This document shows positions 24,508 to 35,150 of a DNA stretch of 64,000 nt, piece after piece. Below the pieces are notes generated by a model, which saw only the letters and a program-made list of their open reading frames with translations, was not told where the DNA came from and made no database searches. The stretch comes from Anaerolineales bacterium (GTDB taxonomy: Bacteria; Chloroflexota; Anaerolineae; Anaerolineales; Villigracilaceae), in assembly GCA_030583885.1 (NCBI GenBank), contig CP129480.1, forward strand, positions 2,046,001 to 2,110,000, read 5' to 3'. Each line of letters begins with the position of its first letter. The first letter of the stretch is position 1. The translations under genes were made by a program, and so were the position numbers.

Positions 24508-24581
24508 TCAACCAAATTTATTCGCACAAGAGGGGTTATAAAACAACAATACATTTCGATAAAATTTTAAGGCTAATTGTC

Positions 24582-24609
24582 TTGACAACCAGGAAGGTTA
24601 AGGTAGCAT
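24582..24609 (+). promoter_or_regulatory. Probable promoter of the RHS gene
   Basis: TTGACA (24582-24587), 16 bases, TAGCAT (24604-24609). The 115-base leader that follows can fold: CTGGG ... CCCAG around AGAG/CTCT (about 24640-24668) and CTGTTTG/CAATACAG just before the SD CAGGAGG. Confidence 0.5.
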
Positions 24610-24726
24610 TAGAAAAAGATTAATATCACCGCCTAGGGGACTGGGGTAAGAGAACAAAGCTCTGCCCAGAAGACACCCGAATTTAATCAGGGTAGGTTTC
24701 TGTTTGCGAACAATACAGGAGGCACA

Positions 24727-27700
24727 ATGTTTGCAATAAAGCCACGGATAAGAGTCGTCTTTCGAATTTTATTGATTGTAACCGTATTATTCAATGCGTT
24801 TGCGCCAATTACAGTAGCCGCACAGCCTAGGCAGGAATTCACGGCTTCAACAGAAACAGGTTATGAGAGCATTCAGCAAAAAAAACGTTCATTTCCAATT
24901 TTTGCACAACCTGAGCCAAGAGAAGCAGAACGCGGACTGAATGACGAGCAAGGCATAGGTATCACCGACCAGGCCCAAATTTCGGTCCCTATCACATCCG
25001 AACCCGCGTTGGTCACCGGGGTTTTGACTTGTGGTAGTGTTGCAGCTGGTGTGACCTGTACCAATCATGGGTCATATCTTGATTACAGCATCAATATTAA
25101 AGTTACAGGCTTGACTGGCGGGGCCACTGCATTTAACATAACGATTGGGCAATACAGGCGCAGCACGAGCGGCGGCGAGATGGGTATGATGTCCAATTTT
25201 CTTCATTCTGAAACATCGGATTATTCACAAAACAAAGTCTTTTCTATGGTACGGATTTCACCGTTTGACGCGGCTGGGGTTGATTATGCTTCTTTCACAA
25301 GCGGCCCTGGTAACAATGTCCAAGTTATTAATAAGGTATATGCCTGGCGTTATATTGGCGGCACTGCAAATTATCCAAATACCCTTTCTGTCAGAGGAAA
25401 CGTAGATTGGCCGATAACGGGGTATTCCGTTGTTGGGCATATTTATCTTTATAGTAATCAGGATTTTGTATTCCCTAATTTAATTTCAAATGGTTCCGTT
25501 GATTCTTGCATGGCTGATGCATACAGGGCAGCAACAGGATTTGTGGCCGCCCCGATCAACACCCGCACGGGTGGGTACGACTATACCGTCAGCGACATCT
25601 CCATTCCCACCTCTGCTGGCAGCCTCACCTTCCAACGTGAATACACATCGCTCAGTGTTGATAACCCCACCCTGCTCTCAGCTGGATGGACACACAATCA
25701 CGATACCCGCCTGATCTTCCCATCCGATCCCGAAGGCCAGCCAGATACCGTATTATTCAAAGCGCATACTGCCAATAAATACCTGTTCACGATCAACGGT
25801 GATGGAACATATTTTGCCTTTCCAGGATTATGCGCCACCCTGGAGGAGATGCAAGGTGGATACATTCTCAAGGATGGTGGACAAAAGACCTATACCTTTG
25901 ACTCATCGGGGAAACTCCTCTCCCATGCAGACGCGGAGGGGCATGCCTGGAACTATGCGTACCTCGCCAATGGAAAACTGGAATACATTTATTCAAATGG
26001 CGGTGCAGACTATTTGAAACTGGAATATGACGGCCAGGGGCGTATCGCTCGGGTCCGCGACCACACAAACCGCTTCGTCGAATATCACTATGACGCCAAT
26101 GGCAATCTCACATCCGCCGATGATGTAACGAACGAAACCTGGACATACCAATATCATCCCACCCTGGAACATTTCCTCACACGCGTCGCCGCGCCGGGCA
26201 ATGTAACCGTCGAGCGAACGGAATTCTACCCGGACGGAAAAGCCTGGAAGCAATTCGACGGCGAAGACAACCTGACAGCCGAATTGACCTACAACACAGA
26301 CGGCACGACCACGATCACAGATGCGCTGGGCAACTCGATGACGCATACCTACGACGGACGCGGCACCTTGGTGTCGAACGAGAACGCTGCCGGAGGAGAA
26401 GTTGGGAAAGCCTACGACTATAACTTCCGTCCAAAGACCATTACCGATGGAAACGAAAACATCACCAACCTCACCTGGAGCAGTGATGGAAACAACCTGA
26501 CGAAGATCATCGATGCAGCGCTGGGAGAGACGGATATCGCCTATGGACCGCTCAACAACCCAACCAGCATCATCGATCCGATGAATTATGAAACCAAATA
26601 TTTCTACGAAGATGCCAATTTCCCAGCCCAGCCAACAAAGGTGGAATACCCATTGTCCTATAATGGTGGAGCATCTTTTGTCAGCACTACATACCAGTAT
26701 TATGCGCCAAACAATGTCGAGGGGCAGCCCGCCGGAAAATTGAAATTGATGACGGATGCCCTGGGAAACCAGACATTTTATACATACACATCCTCCGGGC
26801 AGTTCGAGTCCGTAACCAGCGCTTATGGCACGCCTGAGGCTCAGACCAGCAGCAATCTTTATGACAACCGCGGCAACCTGGTTGAGCAAATGGACCCATC
26901 GGGTCTCAAAACGCGCTATGAATATGATAACGCAAACCGCCTGACCAAAGTCATCCAAAACTACCTCAATGGAGGCGTACCACAGAACGATCAGGATAAA
27001 TACAACATCGTTACCGAATACCGCTACGACGTGCGCGGCAACCAGATCGCGGTGATCGACACCATCGGGGTTATCACGCGCACCTGGTATGATCTCACAA
27101 ACCGCCCCATGACCGTTGTGCAGAATTTAACGGGGCAGACCATTGGATCGGCTTCTCCGCCCGCGCGGGGAAGCGGGATCACGGATGAAAATATTCGCAC
27201 GGATACGATCTATGACGACGCTGGAAATGTGATCGCAACGACTGATCCTGCGGGAATTATCACCCGCACCTATTACGATGAAGCCAACAGACCGAAACTG
27301 ATCATACAAAACTGGGCTGGGGCGGACCTGTATGGAAACATTTCCACAGCCCCGGCCTACAATCCCGCTATTCCCGATCAAAATGTTCGCACGGAATATT
27401 TTTACGATCTCAACAACAACCTGATTGCTTCCAAAGACACACTGGGTATTTACACGCGCACATATTACGACGCGCTCAATCGTCCGGTGACAGTCGTCCA
27501 GCATTTAACCGGTCAGGACATCTCCGTGGCGAATCCCCCGGGCCGTGGAAGCAGTTCGAATATCCGCACGGATACGTATTACGATGCCAACGGGAATGTC
27601 ATTGCAATGGCAGACCCAAAAGGTGTTATCACGCGCACCTATTACGATTCAATGAACCGGCCGATCACGGTTGTCCAAAATCTGACCGGGCAGACAATCG

Positions 27701-30700
27701 GAGCCTCGACCCCTCCACCCGCAGGCGCAACAGACGCCAACATTCGCGCGGATACCTACTACGACCAGGCGGGGAATGTGATCGCCACCGTCGATCCCCG
27801 CGGGATGGTGACGCGCACCTACTATGATTCCGCCAACCGCCCGGTGACCACGGTGCAAAACTTTGTGGGAGACATTTACGCAACAGCGCCCCCGCCGCGC
27901 GGAAGCGAAGAATCAACTGTAAACGCGCGGACCGATATTGCATACGACCAAAACGGGCGCAGGGATACGGTCACAGACCCGCTCGGGCATGTGACAAAAT
28001 ATGAATACAATGAAATCGGGCAGTTGGTAAAAGTGACGGCCAACCACGTTAATGGGGGGATTCCACAGAACGACCAGGATCAACGAAACATCGTCACGGA
28101 ATATGCCTATGATGTGTTGGGCAGACAGGTAATGGCTACAGACACCCTGGGGCGCGTCAGCCTGAATTCACATGACGACCTGGGGCGCTTATTAAGTAGG
28201 ACTCAAAATTACCTGGCTGGCCAGCCGCGGAACTACAAGGCTGCATCCGGAGATCAATATAACCTCATTACTTCATTTGCTTATGATATACGAGGAAACC
28301 AGATTGCGGTCACCGATACGAAGAGTGCGGTCACCCGCACGTACTACGATGTCTTGGGAAGGCCCGTCGCAGTCGCGCGCAATTTGCTCGGGCACGATCT
28401 ATCGCTCCCATTCCCGCCGGTGCGCGCCAACCCGCCCAGCACGACAGGCAACCTGCTCATAGAGACTGTATATCTGGGCAATGGCAGCGTCGATTATGTG
28501 ACCGATGAAATGGGACAAACAACCGACTACACATACGACCCGCTGGGGCGATTGATCACCGTTCTTGACCCGCTTCTGCACTCGACCAGCTTCGGTTATG
28601 ACGCCAATGGCAACCGCGCTTCGATGACGGACGCAGAGGGAGTAGTCTCCCGGTACGAGTATGATAGCCTCAACCGCCTGACGGCGGTCATCGAAAATTA
28701 TCGCCCAGGCTTTACGCCGGACCACGAGACGAACGTCCGCACGGAATATACCTACGATGCCGCCGGAAATCGGTTAAGCATTCTGGATGGCAGCCTTCAC
28801 CCCATAACATTCACTTACTCCGCGTTCGGTCAGTTGGAAACGGAAGTGGATGCGTTGGGAAATGTCACAACCCATGCTTACAATGTCATCGGGAACCGCA
28901 TCTCCCTCCTCGATGCCAACGGGGATACAACGGTCTTTGGCTACAATGAGATGAACCGCCTGGAGGTGATCGATTATCCGGGTACAGGTATGGATGTCAG
29001 TTTTGAATATGACGCTCTCGGACGCCGCGTGTCCATGACGGATGGCGTGGGGAATACCTCCTGGGAGTACAACAACCTCAACTTGCCGAAATCCATCAGC
29101 GACCCGTTTACTGCCAGCGTATCCTATGACTACGATCCGCTTGGTAATCGCACTGCGCTGACGTACCCAGATAGCACTGTCGTTAATTACCAATACAACG
29201 GGCTCAACCGATTGGAAGCCGTTTCGAGCAGCAGCATCGGCATCACTCAATACGAATATGACGCCGCAGGCCGTCTCAAAGCCGTGGAAAGGCCCAATGG
29301 CGTCGAGACCCTTTACAACTACCACAACAATGGCTGGCTGCAGGACATTGTCCATTCCTCGGGCGCTGACGTATTGGCATCCTATCAATATCAATACGAC
29401 AACGTGGGCAACCGTGTGCAGGCGGCGGAGCAGTGGGTGACGAATGCCGGGGCGGGACCCACCGTGCACCTGACCGTCGCGGACAATACGGGGGCGTTGA
29501 TGACCGGCAGGGAGGTCTATGTCTTTGACGGCGATACCTATAGCGGCTACCACGCCACGACAGATGAGAACGGGCAGGTCGCGATCACCCTGCCGCAGGG
29601 CAGCTACCGCTTCCGTGTGGATGTAGACGGCACGCAGTTCTGGAGCGGCGCGGAAAACCACTGTACGATCGGGGAATGCGACAACCTGCTGGTGACGGTC
29701 ACTGCGCCCACCCTGGTTCATGTTTCCGATTCGAATGGCGTCCCGCAGGCGGATGTCCCTGTGTATGCGTTCATCGGGACCCAGTACGCCAACCATCATG
29801 GCACAACCGATGAAGATGGGAATTTATCCCTGCGCCTTCGGCAGGGCGAGTACACGATCCGCGCCGATTTTGGCGGAGGGCAATTCTGGAGCGCGGAAGT
29901 TTGCAATGTGCCGAGCTGTTGGGAAATTTCCATTACCGTGAACCAGCCGCTAACCGTGACCGTGCTGGATAACATCGGAATGCCGCATGCGGGCGTTGAA
30001 GTGTACGCATTCGATGGAAACACCTATACCGGTAAAAACGCCACGACCGATGAAAACGGGCAGGTGAAGTTGACCCTGCTGGATGGCGAATACCGCTTCC
30101 GCGCGGACTTCAACGGCACGCAGTTCTGGAGCGGAGCCGAAAATCATTGCACAGTACCAGCCTGCGGGGAGGCTGGAATCGCTGTCACTCTTCCCCTGGT
30201 GGTTACCGTCATGGACGGCGGCGGGGCTCCACAACAGGGAATATCGGTCTACGCCTTTAATGAATCCACCTACACTGGTTTCAACGGTATAACGGATGTC
30301 GATGGGCGTGTGAACTTCACCCTGCCCGCCGGGAGTTACCGCTTCCGCGCAGACTTGAACGGCACGCAGTTCTGGAGCGGGACATCCAACCATTGCGATG
30401 TGCCGGATTGTACGGGCGCACAAGTCACCGTGACCAATACCACAACCGTCACCGTCACCGATACAGACGGCGCGCCCAGGGCCGGTTTGAAGGTGTATGC
30501 CTTCAACGGCACTACCTACACGGGTCATAATGCCACCACCGATGCCGGTGGACAGGTGGTGTTCACCCTGCCCGCAGGCAGTTACCGCTTCCGTGCCGAT
30601 CTCAACGGCACGCAATTCTGGAGCGGCACGAGCAATCATTGCGACGTGCCGGGTTGTTCGCAGGCAGGCGTGACCGTCACAAACGGCGTGTCGGTCACCG

Positions 30701-33700
30701 TCACCGATACAGACGGCGCGCCCAAAGCGGGTTTGAAGGTGTATGCCTTCAACGGTGCGACCTACACCGGCTACAATGCCACCACGAACGCCAGCGGGCA
30801 GGTAACGTTCACCCTGCCCGCAGGCAGTTACCGCTTCCGCGCCGATCTCAACGGCACGCAGTTCTGGAGCGGAACAGCCAACCACTGCGGGGTGCCGGGT
30901 TGTGCAAACGCCAGCGTGATCGTCTCCATCCCGCTGACCCTCACCGTGCAGACCGCAGATGAGACACTCCAATCCGGCATCAAGGTGTATGCCTTTAACG
31001 GCACAACCTATACCGGATACAACGCCACGACGGACACCAGCGGGCAGGCCACCCTGACCCTGCCTTTGGGCAGCTACCGCTTCCGCGCGGACTACAATGG
31101 CACACAATATTGGAGCGACGCGAGCAATCACTGTACGATCCCCGGTTGCACAACGCTTACTGTAATTGTTGGACCACAACCCACGGCTACCGCGACGTTC
31201 ACAGCCATGGCGACATCAACAGCCACTGCTATTGACACACCTACACACACCCCGCTTCCGCCCACGTCCACGCCTGAGCCAACTGAAACAGCATCTCCCA
31301 CGCCTGAACCGACTGCGACGGAAACCCCGTCTGGCAGTGGATATCAACCCAGCCTGATCATGGTGTCTGCGCCGAAGAGCATGGCCCGAAACTCCCGCTT
31401 GCTCGTCGCCCGGCCCGGACCTCAATCCGCCCCGCCCAACGATATAATCGTTACCGTGCTGGATACGGACGATGATCCAAAGGGAGGCTTGCGCGTATAT
31501 GTCTTCGACGAGACAACCTATACCGGCTTTAACGGTACCACCGGCGAAAACGGACAGGTACTCTTTAGCCTGCCGGATGGAAATTACCGCTTCCGCGCGG
31601 ACTACAACGGCACGCAGTTCTGGAGCAATACCCAAAACCACTGCGCCGTGCCAGGCTGTGATCCTGTGGCGATCACGGTTACAAAGCCTGTCACCATCAC
31701 CGTGCAGGATATGGATGACTCCCCCAAGGCGGGGGTGAACGTCTATGCCTTCGATGGTTCCACCTATACCGGGTACCACAGCGCAACCGACGCGAACGGC
31801 CAGGCGAGCCTGACGCTGCCATTGGGCAGTTACCGCTTCCGCGCGGACTACAATGGCACGCAGTTCTGGAGCGATCCTTCGACGGGTTCGACAGGCTCAC
31901 CGCAGGCGGGTTCGGGGGAAAACCACTGTGATGTGACCACTTGTGAAGCTGCAATTGTCACAGTAGCCAATCCCCTCGCCGTAACCGTGCTGGATACGGA
32001 TGCGACTCCCGCGGGAAATTTGAAGGTCTACGCCTTTGACGGCGGAACCTACAGCGGCTACCATGCCGTCACGGACGCAAACGGTCAGGCGGTCTTTACC
32101 CTGCCGTTTGGGGAATACCATTTCCGCGCGGATTTCAATGGCACCCAGTTCTGGAGCGGGGAGGAAAATCACTGCGATACGAGCGCTGGCTGCGGGGAAG
32201 CGGGCATCACGGTAACCAAACCGGTGCTTGTGACGGTTGCAAATGCAGGCAACACCCCGTACGCTGGTTTACCCGTCTACGCCTTTAGCGGCGCGACGTA
32301 CAGCGGTTATCACGGCCTCACCGATGCGAATGGATTTGTGACTTTCACATTGCCGGCAGGGGAGTACCGTTTCCGCGCAGACTTGCATGGTGTGCCATAT
32401 TGGAGTAATTCTTCGGCAGGGACCGACTGTTCCATCCCCGGTTGCGAAAGCGTCATGGTTATCATCCCCGGTGGTTTTGCAGCCGCCGAAGTGACGATTG
32501 ACTATGTCTATGATCCGCTCTACCGCCTGACGGCAGCAGACTACTCGAACGGCGATTTCTACCATTATGCCTATGATCCCGTGGGTAACCGTCTCACACA
32601 GGACAATATGCTCAATGGTCAATCGTCCGTGGTCAATTACACCTACGACAATGCCAATCGCCTCGCCAGCGCGGGCGGCGTGACCTACACTTTTGACAAC
32701 AACGGCAACCTGCTCAGTGACGGTGTGAACACATACACCTATGATTCCGCCAATCGGCTGATCTCGGTCCTTGGTTCATCGACCTCCAGTCAGTACGTGT
32801 ACAACGGGCTGGGTGACCGGCTCTCGCAAAATGGAGTCAATCACACGCTTGACCTGAATTCCGGACTTACCCAGGTGCTCTCCGATGGCACGACCACCTA
32901 CACCTATGGGCTGGGACGCATCTCCCAACAAGCCGGGGAAACGCCGGAATACTTCCTCGGCGATGCCCTTGGCTCCGTACGCCAGATGACGGATCAGGCG
33001 GGAACGATCACCTTCGCGCGCGAATACGATCCATACGGCGTGGTGACCAATACCACCGGCGCATCCCAAACGGAGTTTGGCTTCACGGGCGAACAATATG
33101 GGGATTCCACACAGTTGCTCTACCTGCGCGCGAGGTATTACAGTCCCGCCGATGGACGTTTCACCTCCCGCGATACGTGGAGCGGGGATGTGAATAGACC
33201 CCTGTCCCTGAACCGGTGGATGTATGTTGGTGGAAATCCTATTAATCTTACAGACCCTTCTGGTCACTTTCCACCATTCTGGTGCCAAGCTATGCCAAAC
33301 AAAGGTTTATATGAAGCATGCGTCGATTTACACTACGGAATCGAACCAATGAATCCCTTAAAAATGGGCGAGCATGTAACCGGCAGTCAAGGGTGTTATA
33401 GTGGACCTACTGAATACCGTGCGGGGGGGTATATTGAAGGAACTAGTGTAACATTGGCGTTTCCAATGTTTTCTAATTGGTTATTTGCTTTTGAAAGTGT
33501 CTATGATTTTGCCACAATGCAACAGAGTATGTTTATTAATGAAAACTCCGGTATTACTGGTTTTCCTGGAATAGGGTTGTCCGATTTCGTCTTTGGAATA
33601 GTTGGTGCCGAATATGCCGGGCACGCCTATGGCTTCCTAACCAACACCGGCATTCTCCAAGATTATCCTGGGCCAATAATTGCTGGATATTTTGGGGGAT

Positions 33701-34092
33701 CAATCGGGCTTCCGTTTGCTAATGATACTCTTGGAGTTGGTGTAGGAGTTGGCACCACGCTTTTTGCTTCTCCTTATCCCCCATATATTCGAGGTAATAG
33801 TGTTTACGTTTCATTTTGGGCCGGGGCAGATTTTATCCCCTACGTGGATGCTGGAATCGGGGTTCTTAGCATGAAGGCAGTAAATAATAGAGTAGACTCA
33901 TACGTTGTGGGTGGTGACGTACAAACCTCAAGACTCTACTTGGACATCTTGTTTGGTAGGCACAACGGATGGCTAACTCATACTATCCCCTTCTTGCCAT
34001 TAGGTATGAACCTAAATTTAGACTGGGCAGCCAGAGTAATTGCAGCCAATAAAGCACTTAGATATGCTGAGGCATACGAGGAACTACGCTAA
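24727..34092 (+). CDS. Giant RHS/YD-repeat protein with inserted beta modules and a unique tip
   Basis: 3121 residues behind CAGGAGG. A signal peptide (IRVVFRILLIVTVLFNAFAP) leads to an N-terminal region and then a DUF6531-like RHS start (about 255-330, NTRTGGYDYTVSDISIP). YD repeats run to about 1570 (repeated RTYYDxxNRP and YDxxGN motifs). Eleven modules of about 82 residues follow (1579-2583), split by a Thr/Pro linker near 2155-2205. More YD repeats lead to the RHS core (FGFTGEQYGDSTQLLYLRARYY ending NPINLTDPSGH near 2846; segments given separately). The last 275 residues are unique and AT-rich. RHS proteins form a cocoon around a C-terminal toxin or effector. Two small genes downstream could encode immunity. 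Confidence 0.9.
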   Translation: MFAIKPRIRVVFRILLIVTVLFNAFAPITVAAQPRQEFTASTETGYESIQQKKRSFPIFAQPEPREAERGLNDEQGIGITDQAQISVPITSEPALVTGVLTCGSVAAGVTCTNHGSYLDYSINIKVTGLTGGATAFNITIGQYRRSTSGGEMGMMSNFLHSETSDYSQNKVFSMVRISPFDAAGVDYASFTSGPGNNVQVINKVYAWRYIGGTANYPNTLSVRGNVDWPITGYSVVGHIYLYSNQDFVFPNLISNGSVDSCMADAYRAATGFVAAPINTRTGGYDYTVSDISIPTSAGSLTFQREYTSLSVDNPTLLSAGWTHNHDTRLIFPSDPEGQPDTVLFKAHTANKYLFTINGDGTYFAFPGLCATLEEMQGGYILKDGGQKTYTFDSSGKLLSHADAEGHAWNYAYLANGKLEYIYSNGGADYLKLEYDGQGRIARVRDHTNRFVEYHYDANGNLTSADDVTNETWTYQYHPTLEHFLTRVAAPGNVTVERTEFYPDGKAWKQFDGEDNLTAELTYNTDGTTTITDALGNSMTHTYDGRGTLVSNENAAGGEVGKAYDYNFRPKTITDGNENITNLTWSSDGNNLTKIIDAALGETDIAYGPLNNPTSIIDPMNYETKYFYEDANFPAQPTKVEYPLSYNGGASFVSTTYQYYAPNNVEGQPAGKLKLMTDALGNQTFYTYTSSGQFESVTSAYGTPEAQTSSNLYDNRGNLVEQMDPSGLKTRYEYDNANRLTKVIQNYLNGGVPQNDQDKYNIVTEYRYDVRGNQIAVIDTIGVITRTWYDLTNRPMTVVQNLTGQTIGSASPPARGSGITDENIRTDTIYDDAGNVIATTDPAGIITRTYYDEANRPKLIIQNWAGADLYGNISTAPAYNPAIPDQNVRTEYFYDLNNNLIASKDTLGIYTRTYYDALNRPVTVVQHLTGQDISVANPPGRGSSSNIRTDTYYDANGNVIAMADPKGVITRTYYDSMNRPITVVQNLTGQTIGASTPPPAGATDANIRADTYYDQAGNVIATVDPRGMVTRTYYDSANRPVTTVQNFVGDIYATAPPPRGSEESTVNARTDIAYDQNGRRDTVTDPLGHVTKYEYNEIGQLVKVTANHVNGGIPQNDQDQRNIVTEYAYDVLGRQVMATDTLGRVSLNSHDDLGRLLSRTQNYLAGQPRNYKAASGDQYNLITSFAYDIRGNQIAVTDTKSAVTRTYYDVLGRPVAVARNLLGHDLSLPFPPVRANPPSTTGNLLIETVYLGNGSVDYVTDEMGQTTDYTYDPLGRLITVLDPLLHSTSFGYDANGNRASMTDAEGVVSRYEYDSLNRLTAVIENYRPGFTPDHETNVRTEYTYDAAGNRLSILDGSLHPITFTYSAFGQLETEVDALGNVTTHAYNVIGNRISLLDANGDTTVFGYNEMNRLEVIDYPGTGMDVSFEYDALGRRVSMTDGVGNTSWEYNNLNLPKSISDPFTASVSYDYDPLGNRTALTYPDSTVVNYQYNGLNRLEAVSSSSIGITQYEYDAAGRLKAVERPNGVETLYNYHNNGWLQDIVHSSGADVLASYQYQYDNVGNRVQAAEQWVTNAGAGPTVHLTVADNTGALMTGREVYVFDGDTYSGYHATTDENGQVAITLPQGSYRFRVDVDGTQFWSGAENHCTIGECDNLLVTVTAPTLVHVSDSNGVPQADVPVYAFIGTQYANHHGTTDEDGNLSLRLRQGEYTIRADFGGGQFWSAEVCNVPSCWEISITVNQPLTVTVLDNIGMPHAGVEVYAFDGNTYTGKNATTDENGQVKLTLLDGEYRFRADFNGTQFWSGAENHCTVPACGEAGIAVTLPLVVTVMDGGGAPQQGISVYAFNESTYTGFNGITDVDGRVNFTLPAGSYRFRADLNGTQFWSGTSNHCDVPDCTGAQVTVTNTTTVTVTDTDGAPRAGLKVYAFNGTTYTGHNATTDAGGQVVFTLPAGSYRFRADLNGTQFWSGTSNHCDVPGCSQAGVTVTNGVSVTVTDTDGAPKAGLKVYAFNGATYTGYNATTNASGQVTFTLPAGSYRFRADLNGTQFWSGTANHCGVPGCANASVIVSIPLTLTVQTADETLQSGIKVYAFNGTTYTGYNATTDTSGQATLTLPLGSYRFRADYNGTQYWSDASNHCTIPGCTTLTVIVGPQPTATATFTAMATSTATAIDTPTHTPLPPTSTPEPTETASPTPEPTATETPSGSGYQPSLIMVSAPKSMARNSRLLVARPGPQSAPPNDIIVTVLDTDDDPKGGLRVYVFDETTYTGFNGTTGENGQVLFSLPDGNYRFRADYNGTQFWSNTQNHCAVPGCDPVAITVTKPVTITVQDMDDSPKAGVNVYAFDGSTYTGYHSATDANGQASLTLPLGSYRFRADYNGTQFWSDPSTGSTGSPQAGSGENHCDVTTCEAAIVTVANPLAVTVLDTDATPAGNLKVYAFDGGTYSGYHAVTDANGQAVFTLPFGEYHFRADFNGTQFWSGEENHCDTSAGCGEAGITVTKPVLVTVANAGNTPYAGLPVYAFSGATYSGYHGLTDANGFVTFTLPAGEYRFRADLHGVPYWSNSSAGTDCSIPGCESVMVIIPGGFAAAEVTIDYVYDPLYRLTAADYSNGDFYHYAYDPVGNRLTQDNMLNGQSSVVNYTYDNANRLASAGGVTYTFDNNGNLLSDGVNTYTYDSANRLISVLGSSTSSQYVYNGLGDRLSQNGVNHTLDLNSGLTQVLSDGTTTYTYGLGRISQQAGETPEYFLGDALGSVRQMTDQAGTITFAREYDPYGVVTNTTGASQTEFGFTGEQYGDSTQLLYLRARYYSPADGRFTSRDTWSGDVNRPLSLNRWMYVGGNPINLTDPSGHFPPFWCQAMPNKGLYEACVDLHYGIEPMNPLKMGEHVTGSQGCYSGPTEYRAGGYIEGTSVTLAFPMFSNWLFAFESVYDFATMQQSMFINENSGITGFPGIGLSDFVFGIVGAEYAGHAYGFLTNTGILQDYPGPIIAGYFGGSIGLPFANDTLGVGVGVGTTLFASPYPPYIRGNSVYVSFWAGADFIPYVDAGIGVLSMKAVNNRVDSYVVGGDVQTSRLYLDILFGRHNGWLTHTIPFLPLGMNLNLDWAARVIAANKALRYAEAYEELR
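29461..32475 (+). repeat. Eleven tandem 82-residue modules within the RHS gene
   Basis: Each module follows a pattern like VTVTDTDGAPKAGLKVYAF-NG-TTYTGYNATTD, LTLPAGSYRFRADLNGTQFW and SNHC.VPGC. Starts are at about 29461, 29710, 29950, then every 246 bases to 30934, a linker of about 260 bases, then 31441 to 32225. The VYAF ... GSYRFRAD pattern resembles carboxypeptidase-regulatory or Cna-B-like beta sandwiches with one disulfide per module (C...C). Modules 4-6 are the most alike, suggesting recent expansion. Confidence 0.85.
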
Positions 34093-35105
34093 TGATTAAG
34101 TTATTAAAAGCAATAACACTTTTCTTGCCCGCAATACTAATAATATCTTGTTCTGCTGTTGCAATCGAACAGCCTAATTCTCAATCTAACCACGAACTAG
34201 AAAGCAATACAGAGTTTCAAGAAATATGGAGGCGATCAGACATATTTCTTGGTGAGAATAATCGCAGGCCAAATATTGTTAGTGGTTCAGGAACGGTGGC
34301 GATACTTGGGATTAGGAATACTGATTATATAGGTGGCAGTATTTTTGGAATTGGCGCTAGCGACGGGGAAGATTTATGGGAATTACCCGGCGTAGGTGGT
34401 GAACAGATTGTCACACTGAACAATATTCTATTTAGGGGAACTACAGGAACCGCTCATCTCCAAGCTTACAACTTGGAAACTGGGGAGTTTTTATGGCAAA
34501 ATCGTTTAGGTCGGGCGCGTAGTGTGCTAGATATTTACCCACTTGCGGATAAAGTATTCGCTTTCACAATAAATAACGAATTATTTGAATTGAACAATAA
34601 TGGCGAAATAATAAGTAACAGCAAGGAGGATTTTCGATCGTTCATAGTGATGGAGGGCATCACATACATGGAAGATGTTTTATCAATTAAAGCGGTTAAC
34701 CTCGCTTCAAAAAATGAGCTTTGGAAAATAAATATAAATTCCAGGTATACTCATGCTCCAATTTTTGATAAGGGAGAGATTTTCTTGAGAACTGAAGTAA
34801 ATCCTGCCGACATCTATTCAATCGACCAATTAACCGGAAATGTGAACTGGAAAAAAAGCTATAATGCCTTAAGTAATCTGTATATAACAAACGACAAGGT
34901 GTATTTTTTGAGTTCCGACAGCAATTTAGTAGTGATAAATCGAGAATCGGGCAGTGAAATCATCAAGGTTAAGTTTTTACCGCCTTTTAATTTGAGTAAA
35001 AGCAGTAGTGGATATTTCATTACGGGCGATAATGTAAACAATATATTGTTAGTGTGCTTAGGGGATAAGGGGCAAATTATAGGATTAAAAATTAAAGATC
35101 CATAG
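34092..35105 (+). CDS. Beta-propeller (PQQ-like) lipoprotein downstream of RHS
   Basis: 337 residues; ATG 34092 shares a base with the RHS stop (TAATG), so it is coupled. A lipobox is present (LPAILIISCSAVA). The remainder shows about six repeats of the PQQ/quinoprotein blade type, for example FGIGASDGEDLWELPG, YNLETGEFLWQNRLG, VNLASKNELWKINI, IDQLTGNVNWKKS and INRESGSEIIKVKF. It is AT-rich like the RHS tip. Location and coupling suggest a surface partner of the RHS tip, possibly its immunity or receptor protein. Inference only. Confidence 0.75.
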   Translation: MIKLLKAITLFLPAILIISCSAVAIEQPNSQSNHELESNTEFQEIWRRSDIFLGENNRRPNIVSGSGTVAILGIRNTDYIGGSIFGIGASDGEDLWELPGVGGEQIVTLNNILFRGTTGTAHLQAYNLETGEFLWQNRLGRARSVLDIYPLADKVFAFTINNELFELNNNGEIISNSKEDFRSFIVMEGITYMEDVLSIKAVNLASKNELWKININSRYTHAPIFDKGEIFLRTEVNPADIYSIDQLTGNVNWKKSYNALSNLYITNDKVYFLSSDSNLVVINRESGSEIIKVKFLPPFNLSKSSSGYFITGDNVNNILLVCLGDKGQIIGLKIKDP

Positions 35106-35150
35106 CAATTTTACTTGCCAAACACCATCCATTACAGCGAAAGAGGATAT

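Noticed and set aside
24640..24726. A c-di-GMP or other known riboswitch in the RHS leader
   Set aside because: Hairpins can be drawn, but none of the conserved motifs of known riboswitch classes were recognised.
28774..31779. Long minus-strand frames opposite the RHS modules
   Set aside because: They mirror the repeated modules and have repetitive Val/Gly/Arg-rich content; the plus-strand RHS frame is unbroken and recognisable.
29461..32475. CRISPR array or non-coding tandem repeat
   Set aside because: The 246-base periodicity is coding: the frame is continuous, changes are mostly silent or conservative, and the units end in paired cysteines. No CRISPR array or cas gene was seen anywhere.
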